64,000 bases of DNA, taken from contig NZ_JAGFPE010000001.1 in assembly GCF_025962655.1 (NCBI RefSeq), forward strand, positions 1,612,001-1,676,000, given 5' to 3'. Positions within the stretch are counted from its first letter, which is position 1. Every line of letters begins with the position of its first letter. The stretch is from Candidatus Symbiopectobacterium sp. NZEC151. Lineage in GTDB: Bacteria > Pseudomonadota > Gammaproteobacteria > Enterobacterales > Enterobacteriaceae. A model generated the notes under the pieces. The model did not search any database. It had not been told where the DNA came from and worked only from the letters and a program-made list of their open reading frames with translations. The position numbers and the translations under genes are program-made. Below are positions 26,174-35,685 of the stretch, in pieces.

Positions 26174-29100
26174 TCACTTCCTTACTGGCATTGCAGTTGA
26201 ATCTACAGGAACTTTATTTGTGCGAGTCCAAACACCATTTTTCAATAGGTTGTTTATGAAAGTTGAATCTCCAGTTTCCTTATAAATCTCCATAGCAGCA
26301 ACCATCCTATGGTTACCTTCACTGATATAGTATCTACCATTATTGTCTACGTAGCCAGCGATTATACCTTTTGGTTCTGAGTATAAAAACCTCCCATTCA
26401 GCATATCGTTTTTTATAAAATCGACTTGTTCAGGATTTCTTAAACCAGTTTGCAGGCTCTTTATGTTTGATAAAGGCCCTTGTGATGATAAAGCGCCTAT
26501 TTCAGATATGTAACTTTTTATAACGGGCGCTAAATACTTCCCTGCCAAACCGGACAGCGCATACCCTGCCAACTCACCTGCAGTTTCTTTAGCAAAAAGC
26601 GTTAATCCACAGCTATAGCTAATATCCATGCCACAACTATTGAATCGTTCGTAAGCATTTAACCCCATTTTTTTAAACTGATTGGATAAATCAAATCCAA
26701 TCTGCTTTTCCAACTCATTATATCCAGAAGCGGCGGAAATTCCATATAGCAGATCATTGATACACGTTGAATCCCCAGCCGATCGGCACCCCTCAAACAT
26801 TGCTTCATTTTTTGCCGATGTTTTATTAATTTCCTTACGAACATCTACTTCACACTCTGGGCTTCCGTTACATGCAGCATATTTTTCAGCTAGTTTCTTC
26901 GGTTCTTCATGCATTAAGAAGTTAAATTGTAAAACGCTTTCAGCAGAATTAGCCCCACTATTTACTCCGCTAGTTTTACCAGTAATCGCGGCACCAGTTA
27001 AAGCACCAATAATTCTTCCGGTAGAGGTTATTTGAATTTCTCTTAAAGCAGGATCAACAAATGTATTACCTAATGTGATTGCAGCTAATTCTGCCGCCAA
27101 AGCACCTACCGCAGCACCTTTCACATTTCCGCCACCAATTTCAGCAGCAACACCAGCAACGACGGCATGACTCAGCATCTTGCCCGGTGCTTCAAGCACT
27201 GCACCGTTTTCTCCAATAAGGAATGCCCCTTCCGCCTGAAACTGATTACCGATATTTGCCAGCAGCGCCGTAGTAAAATTATCTTTAAAACTGCCGCCAT
27301 TGATGGTGGTATTCAGGCTGGAACTGATGATTGACTGTCCTGCCACACGCTGGGCAATCTTGCTCCAGTCACCGTTACTGAGCAGCGGCAGTTTGGCATT
27401 ACCAGCGTTAGTGCCAACTGTACCACCTGCGGCTTTATCAAAGCCCATCACGGAGTCAAACCCCGAGAGCGCGCCACCAATCACCATAGATGTGACTAGC
27501 GATTTAACGGAGTTGCTGCTGCTCAATGCTTGCAGCGTTTTGCTGATATTGCCCTGATTGTCTAGCAACGCCACGGCAGCTTGGGAGGTGATTGCCGTAA
27601 TTCCGGAATAAGCGGCACCATAGGTGGCGGCAGTGACTGCCGCGCTGGTGCTTCCCAACGTACCTGCTGCCAAATCAGCCCCATAGGCTGCCAACCCCGC
27701 GCCTGCAGTTACCGCCGCGACCGCAATGGCTATAACCGCACCAACAACCGGATTGAGGCTCTGGCTCTTGTGATTCCAGCTACTGTAGGCATCCTGCACC
27801 TGCGTCCATTGCACGTCTTTGCGTGTATTGAGATCTTTCAGCCAGGCGGTGCCCGGCGTATTTCCGAGGGTCAGCAGTACATTTTGCAGAGCCTGAGCAT
27901 TTTGCGCCTTCACATCCGCACTCACACCGTTTGCAGCATCAACGGTGAGTTTTCCACCGGTATAAACGGTCGGCAATACCCAGGTATCTTTGGTGTAGCC
28001 TTTGTCCGCGTTCTTAATGAAAAACCCTTTCGAGGTGGTAATTGTCTGCTCAAACGCGGTATTTTTCACAGCTTTGAAGTTGACCTTGCCGTTGGTACTG
28101 GTCAGTTTGGCATTTTTCCCCGCGTTGATTTTGCTAGCTTCATAAGTACTGTCATCACGGCTTAACAGATTGATATCGCCGCCTGCGGTAAATTCAGTCA
28201 CTTTATTGGTCACATTGTGACTGACTTGTCGAATGGTGGTTTTCTTGCCATACCACTTGCGCTTGGTGGTGGTTTTTTCATAGTGGCTGGACTCTTCCAT
28301 CGCTTGTGCGTAGAGGAACCCGCCCTTAGCCGCTGCATCTAACGCCCCTTTGGCGATAAGTTGCGTCGCCTGAAACAGAATGCTGCCGTTGGAAAGCAGG
28401 GTAAGGACACCACCGCTGTTAAGGGTGGCATTTTTCTGCGTCACTGTTTCGCTGTACGCATTTCCCTCTTCGCGGTAGATATGATTACTCACCGCGTTCA
28501 GCTCCATTTTTCCACCGGAACTGAGCGTCATATCGTTTCCGGAAGTGAAATCCGTGCCGTTTGCGATGAAATCCCCATTGGCTGCCAGCGTCAGTTTCTT
28601 TCCCGCATGCACGCGTGCCGTGATATAGCGATCGTCTTTGTTATTATCATTGGCGCTATCAATCGCTGAATAGCCCGTTGCAAAGAGGCTCAGGTTGTTG
28701 CCTGCCAGCAGAGTGGTATTGCCCTGTGCAGATAGATCAGCGGATTGAGCCAGTAAGTCTCTTCCACTGGAAATCAGTAACTGATTACCCGCACTAAGAC
28801 GACTACTCAGCTCTGCCTGTCGCGATTCAGGGAAAAGGGATTCTGGGATCGTCGCCAGTACTCTGGGGTTAAGATTAATATCCTCCCCTGCCGTCAGGTT
28901 AATTGTATTGGTGGCATTAAGCGCTACGCCTGAAATATCAAGGGTTTTCCCCGCATTAAGCGTAATATCACCAGTGGTATTTATTGCATTAAGCTGTTTT
29001 AAGGTATCATTGAAATAGGCCTGTTTTTCAGCATCGGTACTGCTTGTGCCAAGGCGTTCTAACCTCAGGAATGCATCATTACTTTTGATGAGCAGGTTAT

Positions 29101-31303
29101 TACCTGCGGTTAATGTAGTATTCTTATTCTTTAGATAAACTACCCCTGTCAGCCCAAGGTTTCTGGCCGCATGAATAGACAGCTCATCGGATGCATTGAT
29201 TTGACTCAGTTGCCGGATTCCGTTTTCATTAAAGTAATTTACAGCGGCATCAGAATATACATTAATATCACCGGTACGACTTTGTAGACTGACCGTTTCC
29301 CCTGCCAGACTACTCTGCTTAGCATCGATACTATCGCCGGAAATTATTGATAGAACATTACCGGCCATCACCTGACTATTATTTAATTGAGCGCTCTCAT
29401 CAGCAACAAACGTAATGTTTTCGGATGCATTAAAATTGCTCTCGTTGTTTATCAACCTTGCATGAAGAAGGATATTTTTTGCCTTCAAATTTACAGAAGG
29501 ATTTGAAATTTTCACTTCATCAGTTTTTTCATCAGTATATTTTTTAGTGCCAATATTAATGCTATCTGAAAAATCAGCAACCAGATTCCCCCCCGCACTC
29601 AACTGCGCTGGATAAATTGATTTGGCCTCCCAGCTTTTTTTCTTATCGACCAAGTTAACAACATACATTGCACATGTTGCGACACAATAACCGTGAACAT
29701 CTTCGGTACCAGTCACCTGATAAGTATCAAAATTATTTAACGCACCGGTAATAACATTGTAACTATCTAATTTTCCCCCAGTTAAGATGAGATCTTTCTC
29801 AGCTGAGATCTTGCTGGAAAAATTATCCACCAGGTCAGAATTTAGATATAAGTTCTTACCAGATGCAATATTAGATTCGGCACCAACCAAGGATAGAAAT
29901 GATTCACTCCTTGCGATGTTAATATTTAAAGGCCTACCTACTGACATGTACATTGAATATACGTCAATTTCACCAAACCACTTTTCAGGATGTCCATCTT
30001 TATAGATCGCAAACATGCTAAAGTATGCTTTGTTCTGCGCCTCCAAATTCGAACTTTTTTCAAGTCCTTTCTTATCACCCTTCGTAGGAATAATATCAGT
30101 TGTTGTCACACCGAAATTATCCCGCACATTCTCTAACTGCTCCGTACGTATCACCAAATCCCCCGTCGTGGTCTTTATCGTCCCCGAACGGTTCTCAACC
30201 TTAACACCTTTGTTCCCCACCGCATCTTTCTGGATCCACAGGTTATTATTCGCCTGGATCGTAGCCTGAGTATTGGTCAGGTTATCGTTAAACAGACGCA
30301 TGTCTTTCCCGGCACTCAACGTACCCGCGTTGTTTAACGTGGTACTGGCAACGGTAATGTCACGCTCACTTTTAACCGTCGCCCCTTTGATGATGTCGGC
30401 CTGTTTCGCGGTGATATTCAGATCGGTTTTGGCAGCGGTATTGCCTAGCTGAATTTTGCCTTTGGTATCGAGCGTAATTCCTTGCTGCGTAGAGGTCAGA
30501 TTCGCCAGATTAACCCCAACCCCCTCTTCGTTAGCCACCAGCCGGATTTTGTTGGCATACATCCCACCCAGCGCCTTGGTGTCGACCGCTAATTGCGGCT
30601 GTGCGCCTTCACCGGCTATTGCCGTCAGCGTACCATCCTTATAACTGGCACGGTTGGTCCCCTGTGTCAGAGAGAGATTTTGTGCGGTAATTTTCCCATT
30701 AAGCTCGGTAGCCCGACTGATGATATCGACATAATCCTGCGCGCTGGCATCCAGTCCTTTACTGCCAATAATGATGCTGCCCTTCTTCACTTCCAGCGCG
30801 TCTAACGCCCCTTGTTTGTCGAACTGGGGTTTCCCGGTGGTCAGCGTTATCACTGGCGTATTGATAAATCCGCAGCCATCGCAGGTGATGCCATTCGGGT
30901 TGGCGATCATCACGTTAGCTTTGGCACCGAAGACCTCAAGCTTGCCGTTGAGCTCTGAACGGGTTCCGCCGGTCACTTCATTGATAATCAGGTTGGCGGC
31001 ATTCCCCTTGAGGTTGGTATTGGCATTAACCTGACCGGCCAGTTGGGATTTTCCCGCCACAGTCGAGTTGTTCAGTACCGCACCGGGGGCGCCAACGTTG
31101 AAATCTTTGTAGGTATTATGAGAAATACCTGCGCTGTTAGGAGTGGCTATATTAATAACCGGTACGTTACCCGCCTGTACCTGAGTAGTGGTGTTCGCCG
31201 GATTAATACCGGCCGCAAAGGCAGGATGCAGTGGCTGAATGGCCGTCAGATAAATAAGCAGGTAACTGATACCGCGACCCAGAGGATGGTGCAATTTTTC
31301 CAT
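26174..31303 (-). CDS. cdiA: CdiA/HecA-type contact-dependent inhibition protein with a ParB/sulfiredoxin-like toxin tip
   Basis: This large surface exoprotein (1709 residues) is exported by its partner CdiB and delivers a C-terminal toxin into neighbouring cells. It has an extended signal peptide (to AFAAG), the TPS/haemagglutination domain at about 35-250 with ANPNGITCDGCGFINTP, a long beta-helix of degenerate repeats, and a DUF637-like region at about 1200-1400. The usual VENN border is replaced by ESVLQFNF near 1455-1462. The toxin tip of about 240 residues ends in a ParB/sulfiredoxin-like motif, YYISEGNHRMVAAMEIYKE, with GNHR at 1663-1666. ATG 31301-31303 is chosen with GGAAA upstream. 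It is short for CdiA (often above 3000 residues). The target of the toxin is unknown. Confidence 0.88.
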   Translation of the reverse strand: MEKLHHPLGRGISYLLIYLTAIQPLHPAFAAGINPANTTTQVQAGNVPVINIATPNSAGISHNTYKDFNVGAPGAVLNNSTVAGKSQLAGQVNANTNLKGNAANLIINEVTGGTRSELNGKLEVFGAKANVMIANPNGITCDGCGFINTPVITLTTGKPQFDKQGALDALEVKKGSIIIGSKGLDASAQDYVDIISRATELNGKITAQNLSLTQGTNRASYKDGTLTAIAGEGAQPQLAVDTKALGGMYANKIRLVANEEGVGVNLANLTSTQQGITLDTKGKIQLGNTAAKTDLNITAKQADIIKGATVKSERDITVASTTLNNAGTLSAGKDMRLFNDNLTNTQATIQANNNLWIQKDAVGNKGVKVENRSGTIKTTTGDLVIRTEQLENVRDNFGVTTTDIIPTKGDKKGLEKSSNLEAQNKAYFSMFAIYKDGHPEKWFGEIDVYSMYMSVGRPLNINIARSESFLSLVGAESNIASGKNLYLNSDLVDNFSSKISAEKDLILTGGKLDSYNVITGALNNFDTYQVTGTEDVHGYCVATCAMYVVNLVDKKKSWEAKSIYPAQLSAGGNLVADFSDSINIGTKKYTDEKTDEVKISNPSVNLKAKNILLHARLINNESNFNASENITFVADESAQLNNSQVMAGNVLSIISGDSIDAKQSSLAGETVSLQSRTGDINVYSDAAVNYFNENGIRQLSQINASDELSIHAARNLGLTGVVYLKNKNTTLTAGNNLLIKSNDAFLRLERLGTSSTDAEKQAYFNDTLKQLNAINTTGDITLNAGKTLDISGVALNATNTINLTAGEDINLNPRVLATIPESLFPESRQAELSSRLSAGNQLLISSGRDLLAQSADLSAQGNTTLLAGNNLSLFATGYSAIDSANDNNKDDRYITARVHAGKKLTLAANGDFIANGTDFTSGNDMTLSSGGKMELNAVSNHIYREEGNAYSETVTQKNATLNSGGVLTLLSNGSILFQATQLIAKGALDAAAKGGFLYAQAMEESSHYEKTTTKRKWYGKKTTIRQVSHNVTNKVTEFTAGGDINLLSRDDSTYEASKINAGKNAKLTSTNGKVNFKAVKNTAFEQTITTSKGFFIKNADKGYTKDTWVLPTVYTGGKLTVDAANGVSADVKAQNAQALQNVLLTLGNTPGTAWLKDLNTRKDVQWTQVQDAYSSWNHKSQSLNPVVGAVIAIAVAAVTAGAGLAAYGADLAAGTLGSTSAAVTAATYGAAYSGITAITSQAAVALLDNQGNISKTLQALSSSNSVKSLVTSMVIGGALSGFDSVMGFDKAAGGTVGTNAGNAKLPLLSNGDWSKIAQRVAGQSIISSSLNTTINGGSFKDNFTTALLANIGNQFQAEGAFLIGENGAVLEAPGKMLSHAVVAGVAAEIGGGNVKGAAVGALAAELAAITLGNTFVDPALREIQITSTGRIIGALTGAAITGKTSGVNSGANSAESVLQFNFLMHEEPKKLAEKYAACNGSPECEVDVRKEINKTSAKNEAMFEGCRSAGDSTCINDLLYGISAASGYNELEKQIGFDLSNQFKKMGLNAYERFNSCGMDISYSCGLTLFAKETAGELAGYALSGLAGKYLAPVIKSYISEIGALSSQGPLSNIKSLQTGLRNPEQVDFIKNDMLNGRFLYSEPKGIIAGYVDNNGRYYISEGNHRMVAAMEIYKETGDSTFINNLLKNGVWTRTNKVPVDSTAMPVRK

Positions 31304-31372
31304 TGTTGTATTTCCGTTAGCTGTGGTCCATGTCATAAACGTGCATGTGCGCAAAAGCGCTAAAGAGTGGTG

Positions 31373-33040
31373 CTATAAGGTCACGGTCGCCTGCCAATAA
31401 CCGACCCAGTTGTCTGGGTGTAATTCGCTGGGAAAAACCAGGGGCTTGCCTATCATCAGCGAGTGGGTAAACCAACGCCCGTTAAGCGTCAGTCCCAGTG
31501 CAGATCCCACCACCTTGCCGCCGTCGACCAGTCCTCCCTGACCGCTGACCCAGCCGCCATCCAACGCCCCGGTGAGCGATACTTCACCCGCGACGGGAAA
31601 TGACGCCAGTTGCCAGTTCACTTCGTTACGCCAGTACGCGCCACGATTACCGGACAACAGTTGCTCTTTAAATCCGCGTACTGAATAAAGGCCACCGGCC
31701 GTCACGCGCTCGCTGGCATACAGATTGTCAGGGGAGGTTTGGGTATACGCCGTCGTCAGGTAGTACAAAGACGGTGTGAGGGAATAGAAGACGCTGGCAT
31801 TCAGGCTGAGCTTACGAAACTGCGCGCGGGGTGCATCGGGATAACGGGCATCATCACGCTGCGCGCCCATAGCACTCAGCCCCTGACTTACGGTGGGATT
31901 AAGGGTGAGATAGGCGTTGCCTGCGCTGCGGCTGTAATGCGGGCCCAGCGCCACGCTACTGACCACCGCACTGCTGTTAGAGAGCACCTGCCCCGCGATA
32001 CGGTTTTCCGTATGTCGCCGCGTAACAGACATATCCAGCGCCAGCTTCTGTTGACCATCCCGCAACAGTGTGCGGTACGCACCCAGCCGATGTGATTGCC
32101 CCATACCCTGATAGCGCCAGGCGCTGCCCGGGAAGGAAAGATCCTGATAGAAGTCGTTCCAACTGCTCTGATAGCTGAACAGCCAATAGCCATAAGGCAC
32201 GCTCAGATTGCCCGAAAGACTGCGGCTGCGCCTGTCCTGCACAAAAGCGTTGTCGCGTGAGGCAGATAGCACCCACAGATCGGCCATCTGCAACGGGTTG
32301 TCTAACGTCAACTGCGTACTCATCTGGCCCGTTCCGGTGGCTTTGCTGCCGCTATTATCCGCCCCCAGATTCATATGCAGCGGCAGCGTATTTCCGGCAG
32401 GCACCACCACCACACGGGAATAGCCGGACTGACTGCCCGGCTGAATGTCAATGGTGACAGGCTGTGAGGTAAGGCGGTTAAGCTGTTCGAGCCCTTGTTC
32501 CAACTCCCGCAGATTCAGCACATTTCCAGCCGCAGTGGGGAACGCCATGCTAAGGGTAAGGGGCGTTTTTTCCTGTTGAGTGATGGATTCGATACGGCCT
32601 TCCGTTACCGCGATCTGTAGCGTCCCGGAAGAGATGTCCTGCTCGGGCACCCAGGCTTGCGAGGTGATATAACCGCGCTGCAAATAGGCCTGAGACACCG
32701 AACGCACCAGCGCCTGAATATCCGACATCCTCATGCACTGCCCAGCCCAGGGCGCGGTTAACGTCTGCTGTACCGACGAGGAAAGTGCCGTGACACCTTG
32801 TAATTCAATTTGCTGAATACGATAGCATGGTGCATCATCCGCAACAGGCTGCACTTCAGGAACCGTGGGTAACACGGTACTGTTCTGTAGCGCTTCGCGC
32901 TGCCGTTGCGTCTGTTCTAACAGGGCTTTTTGTTGCTGTTCAATCAATGCCCGATCAGCTGGTGTCACGTTCTCTGCGTGGCTTACAGCAGAGCAAATAC
33001 CGAGCGTAAACAGGCTGATAAGGGAAAGAGGCCTACGCAA
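31373..33040 (-). CDS. cdiB: Two-partner secretion outer-membrane transporter CdiB/HecB (ShlB/FhaC family)
   Basis: The 555-residue transporter exports the downstream CdiA. It has a signal peptide (to SHAEN), a Gln-rich N-terminal helix, two POTRA domains at about 70-220 (CYRIQQIELQGVTALSSS; VTEGRIESI), and a 16-strand barrel containing the conserved loop motif SVRGFKEQLLSGNRGAYWRNE. It starts the operon cdiB-cdiA-cdiI; the gap to cdiA is about 70 bp. The identification is firm. Confidence 0.94.
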   Translation of the reverse strand: MRRPLSLISLFTLGICSAVSHAENVTPADRALIEQQQKALLEQTQRQREALQNSTVLPTVPEVQPVADDAPCYRIQQIELQGVTALSSSVQQTLTAPWAGQCMRMSDIQALVRSVSQAYLQRGYITSQAWVPEQDISSGTLQIAVTEGRIESITQQEKTPLTLSMAFPTAAGNVLNLRELEQGLEQLNRLTSQPVTIDIQPGSQSGYSRVVVVPAGNTLPLHMNLGADNSGSKATGTGQMSTQLTLDNPLQMADLWVLSASRDNAFVQDRRSRSLSGNLSVPYGYWLFSYQSSWNDFYQDLSFPGSAWRYQGMGQSHRLGAYRTLLRDGQQKLALDMSVTRRHTENRIAGQVLSNSSAVVSSVALGPHYSRSAGNAYLTLNPTVSQGLSAMGAQRDDARYPDAPRAQFRKLSLNASVFYSLTPSLYYLTTAYTQTSPDNLYASERVTAGGLYSVRGFKEQLLSGNRGAYWRNEVNWQLASFPVAGEVSLTGALDGGWVSGQGGLVDGGKVVGSALGLTLNGRWFTHSLMIGKPLVFPSELHPDNWVGYWQATVTL

Positions 33041-33787
33041 AATAAACGCAATCCTTACGTTAATTTACAATTCGGCGCATTTTTACCGTTAATGACAGCA
33101 GGCGGCTATCAAAAAGAGAGACCAACGCTAAATTCGATACGTCATGCTTATAAATACAATTGTGTAAGAATTAAACACTAATAATCATAGTTATGATTAG
33201 CGCACTGATAAATAACAATATCATTAATACAGTTAGCTGGATAATAATGACTATTATATATAATACTGAGCCCTATATTTTATATTCAACATATCCGTGT
33301 AAATTCATGCCAGGCGTTATCAAGAAAATGAAATGAGCCGGGTCAGTGGGTAAATCTGCGAGTTACCAGCCAAGAATGCTAATTCAGGGCCATGCAGGTG
33401 GCCCTAACAACACAGCTTAATCCTTTGGTTCGATATCACGTGTCTGGAACTCCTTAAGTAAATGCGCTTTCAAGCATGGAGAACGACGAACTGTCGTTTG
33501 TCTCCTATACTGTGCCGAAGCGCGCACCGGACTTTGCCATTGCCTCAATTTTATCGGTGATGCACCGATCACCTTTGCCGAGAATGAGGTCTACGAATCC
33601 ACGCCTGAGAGCCTGTGCCAATGAGGTCATGGGCTGACGGCAATTTGCCTTGCTTATACCTGCCCTCACCGATATGCAAGAGCGCACACAAGCGCAGACA
33701 AACAAGATAACAGTCTGACTATGATATAACCCCAATCGTCAGTGAAGATAGTTGGGGTATATTTACGAAGAGTCTTGCATTAACGAA
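33041..33787. other. Intergenic region with decayed coding remnants
   Basis: The first 300 bp are AT-rich and hold the cdiB promoter region. On the minus strand at about 33417-33585 an open frame without a start ends in HLLKEFQTRDIEPKD, and an overlapping frame at 33505-33735 reads GDRCITDKIEAMAKSG. They look like frameshifted parts of one lost gene, possibly a transposon or regulator. I cannot name it. Confidence 0.4.
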
Positions 33788-33844
33788 TTATTCTTCGTTG
33801 CCGCTCGCATTTTTTATCATCATCTTTTCAAATAAAGATTTCAT
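33788..33844 (-). CDS. Tiny ORF (18 residues) overlapping the next small ORF
   Basis: ATG 33842-33844 opens MKSLFEKMMIKNASGNEE. Its ATG overlaps the TGA stop of the preceding 30-codon ORF (ATGA), so translation would be coupled. It is amphipathic and basic in its first half. No family is known; it may be chance. Confidence 0.35.
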   Translation of the reverse strand: MKSLFEKMMIKNASGNEE

Positions 33845-33933
33845 TTCTTTTCTCCACCAAAGAACATTCCTAAACCCAACCATATAAAAGCCATGGGCAT
33901 TATTTTAAAAACACCTGACTTAGGTTCAACCAT
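33841..33933 (-). CDS. Small putative membrane peptide (30 residues)
   Basis: ATG 33931-33933 follows AAGGA and encodes MVEPKSGVFK followed by a hydrophobic stretch (IMPMAFIWLGLGMFFGG) and a Lys-rich end, a typical single-membrane-span small protein. It overlaps the 18-codon ORF downstream. It is divergent from the gene at 34043. No family is recognised; similar small hydrophobic proteins act as membrane-associated regulators or toxins. Confidence 0.45.
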   Translation of the reverse strand: MVEPKSGVFKIMPMAFIWLGLGMFFGGEKK

Positions 33934-34042
33934 TCGATTCCTTGAAATTAAAAAGTGTTAAATTATCGACACACCGTTTAAATTTAACATGATGAGTAAT
34001 GATAGCATCGTAACGTCAGCCCAGGTCATAAGGAGACGTGTT

Positions 34043-34963
34043 ATGCAAAAACATGATTCATTTGCAAAAGCTGGCAGCAAGATGTCCGACTGGGTGACAG
34101 TTAATGAAGCTGTTCACATTATGAAAAAACAAGCCAGTCTGGATTTATCAGATAGTGATGTATACAGATATGCGGTGTGCAATAAACTGCACTTATCGAT
34201 TTACTTTCAATCGCCAATTAGGCTTAGAAAGGTAAGATTGTCAAAAGGTAAAATACACCTGATTAAAATTGATGATTCACTGGTTGACCGTCTATGTTTA
34301 CTTGACAGTTGCAGTTTTTTTAACAGAAACGATTTAATACCCTGCACAATAGGTGAATACATTTCGCCTCATTCCAAAATCATCGACACAGCGTTAGTTG
34401 GACATGAACACATTGAAATACAACAATTATTGGCAACTACGCTTCATCTACATCGTCCATTACAACAAAGTTGTGGCATAAATTATGGTATCTCAGTCAT
34501 ACATGCCGGAGAGTTATTTCAGGTGTTCGAAATATGTTCATATTCCGATAGAATAAAACGGCAAATGATGAGGTTACCCAAAGCCTTAGCGGAAAAGGTA
34601 AAACAGAATATTCCATCCTGCTACCTGAGAGATCATTGCAAAACGAGGCATTTTCCTATCTATCATATCCCTCGGGATGCTTGTTTTGTACTCCGTCAGG
34701 CAGAACTTAATAAACTGCGTAGATTGTTATCAAGAAAAAATTCAACAACCCAATCATCCACGCGTATATCATCCCCGCTAGCACGTTATTTTTGGCTTGC
34801 TTGTAAGCATAATGAAGTCATCACTCCATTAATTAATCAGCCGTATAAGCTGGTATCTATCTTTGAGCAGTGGGCGCTGGCTGATGGGTTCAGTGATCGA
34901 CTCAGTGGCGACACACTGAAAGCAGCGCTTGAACGCGGGAAGCCTCATATATTTAAAGGATAA
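34043..34963 (+). CDS. Hypothetical protein with N-terminal helix-turn-helix-like region
   Basis: The 306-residue protein starts at ATG 34043, which has AAGGAG at ideal spacing; an in-frame ATG at 33989 lacks this. Residues 15-50 (WVTVNEAVHIMKKQASLDLSDSDVYRYAV) resemble a MerR/excisionase-like winged helix. The rest is a basic soluble protein with a conserved-looking end (GFSDRLSGDTLKAALERGKP). It sits alone in the element between the CDI operon and the Rpn locus. I do not recognise the family; an accessory DNA-binding protein is a guess. Confidence 0.65.
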   Translation: MQKHDSFAKAGSKMSDWVTVNEAVHIMKKQASLDLSDSDVYRYAVCNKLHLSIYFQSPIRLRKVRLSKGKIHLIKIDDSLVDRLCLLDSCSFFNRNDLIPCTIGEYISPHSKIIDTALVGHEHIEIQQLLATTLHLHRPLQQSCGINYGISVIHAGELFQVFEICSYSDRIKRQMMRLPKALAEKVKQNIPSCYLRDHCKTRHFPIYHIPRDACFVLRQAELNKLRRLLSRKNSTTQSSTRISSPLARYFWLACKHNEVITPLINQPYKLVSIFEQWALADGFSDRLSGDTLKAALERGKPHIFKG

Positions 34964-35152
34964 AGTTTAATACGGGGATCGTTATCTTAAAGCCAATGTT
35001 ATTTATTGGATGACCCTCAAACGAGTACCAGCTTTATGCTATTCAAAATAGCCTAACTGGGTGCGTCAAAACTCCCCGTAGAAGTCAGTCAGCCATTCAC
35101 GAGAGCAGACCAGCGCTCATGCTGACAACACGCGTTATTGCTCGATAATGTG

Positions 35153-35362
35153 TTAATGGCAGATCTGCGCTAACTCGTCTTCCGAGAGACCCGTCATTTT
35201 CATCACCGTGGCGTCATCCATGCCATTCTGCCGCATGTTGCGGACAACTTTGAGTATTACTGCGAGTCGGCCTAGTTCATACCCTATTTCAAACCCTGTT
35301 CTAAACCCTCTCCTAAATCCTATTTCCATCCCCTTCTGTTCAAGCTGTTGTGCTATGGTCAT
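35153..35362 (-). CDS. Orphan Rpn C-terminal tail, possible stand-alone antitoxin
   Basis: The 69-residue product starts MTIAQQLEQKGMEIG and ends in VRNMRQNGMDDATVMKMTGLSEDELAQ, nearly identical to the tail of the complete Rpn gene upstream on the same strand. The nuclease domain is absent. ATG 35360-35362 has a very good ribosome binding site (TAAGGAG, 7 bases). It may be a truncated relic, but the conserved start signal suggests it is still expressed. Rpn tails made alone are known to neutralise Rpn nucleases in E. coli. Confidence 0.65.
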   Translation of the reverse strand: MTIAQQLEQKGMEIGFRRGFRTGFEIGYELGRLAVILKVVRNMRQNGMDDATVMKMTGLSEDELAQICH

Positions 35363-35526
35363 CAGTTACTCCTTACGCTGTAGCATTCAACGGAACTGCT
35401 ATGAGGATGGCCTCCACAGATCAGTCAAAATAGTATTGCCAAAAAAAGATAACATTACATTCAACATGTCACTCTGCAGGAATGTATCCGTACTCAGCAA
35501 GCAGGTTAGTACCTGATAAACAATTT

Positions 35527-35685
35527 TTAACGGAGCTTTGCCAGTTCTTCTTTTGTCAATCCCGTCAATTTCATCACAGCGGCATCATCCATGCCATTCT
35601 GTCGCATATTGCGGATAACTTTGAGCATGGCTTCGCGTCCGCCTTTTTCCATGCCCTTTTGCTCTAATCGCTGCGCTATGGTCAT
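35527..35685 (-). CDS. Possible intragenic Rpn small protein (52-residue tail)
   Basis: Inside the Rpn gene, in the same frame, ATG 35683-35685 is preceded by GAGG eight bases upstream and would give a 52-residue product beginning MTIAQRLEQKGMEKGG. The orphan tails elsewhere begin at the same codon with equally good signals. In E. coli, such intragenic Rpn products are reported antitoxins. Expression here is inferred. Confidence 0.5.
   Translation of the reverse strand: MTIAQRLEQKGMEKGGREAMLKVIRNMRQNGMDDAAVMKLTGLTKEELAKLR

Noticed and set aside
27581-28165. 194-codon plus-strand frame inside cdiA
   Set aside because: It is antisense to the CdiA repeat and DUF637 region and has no start signal.
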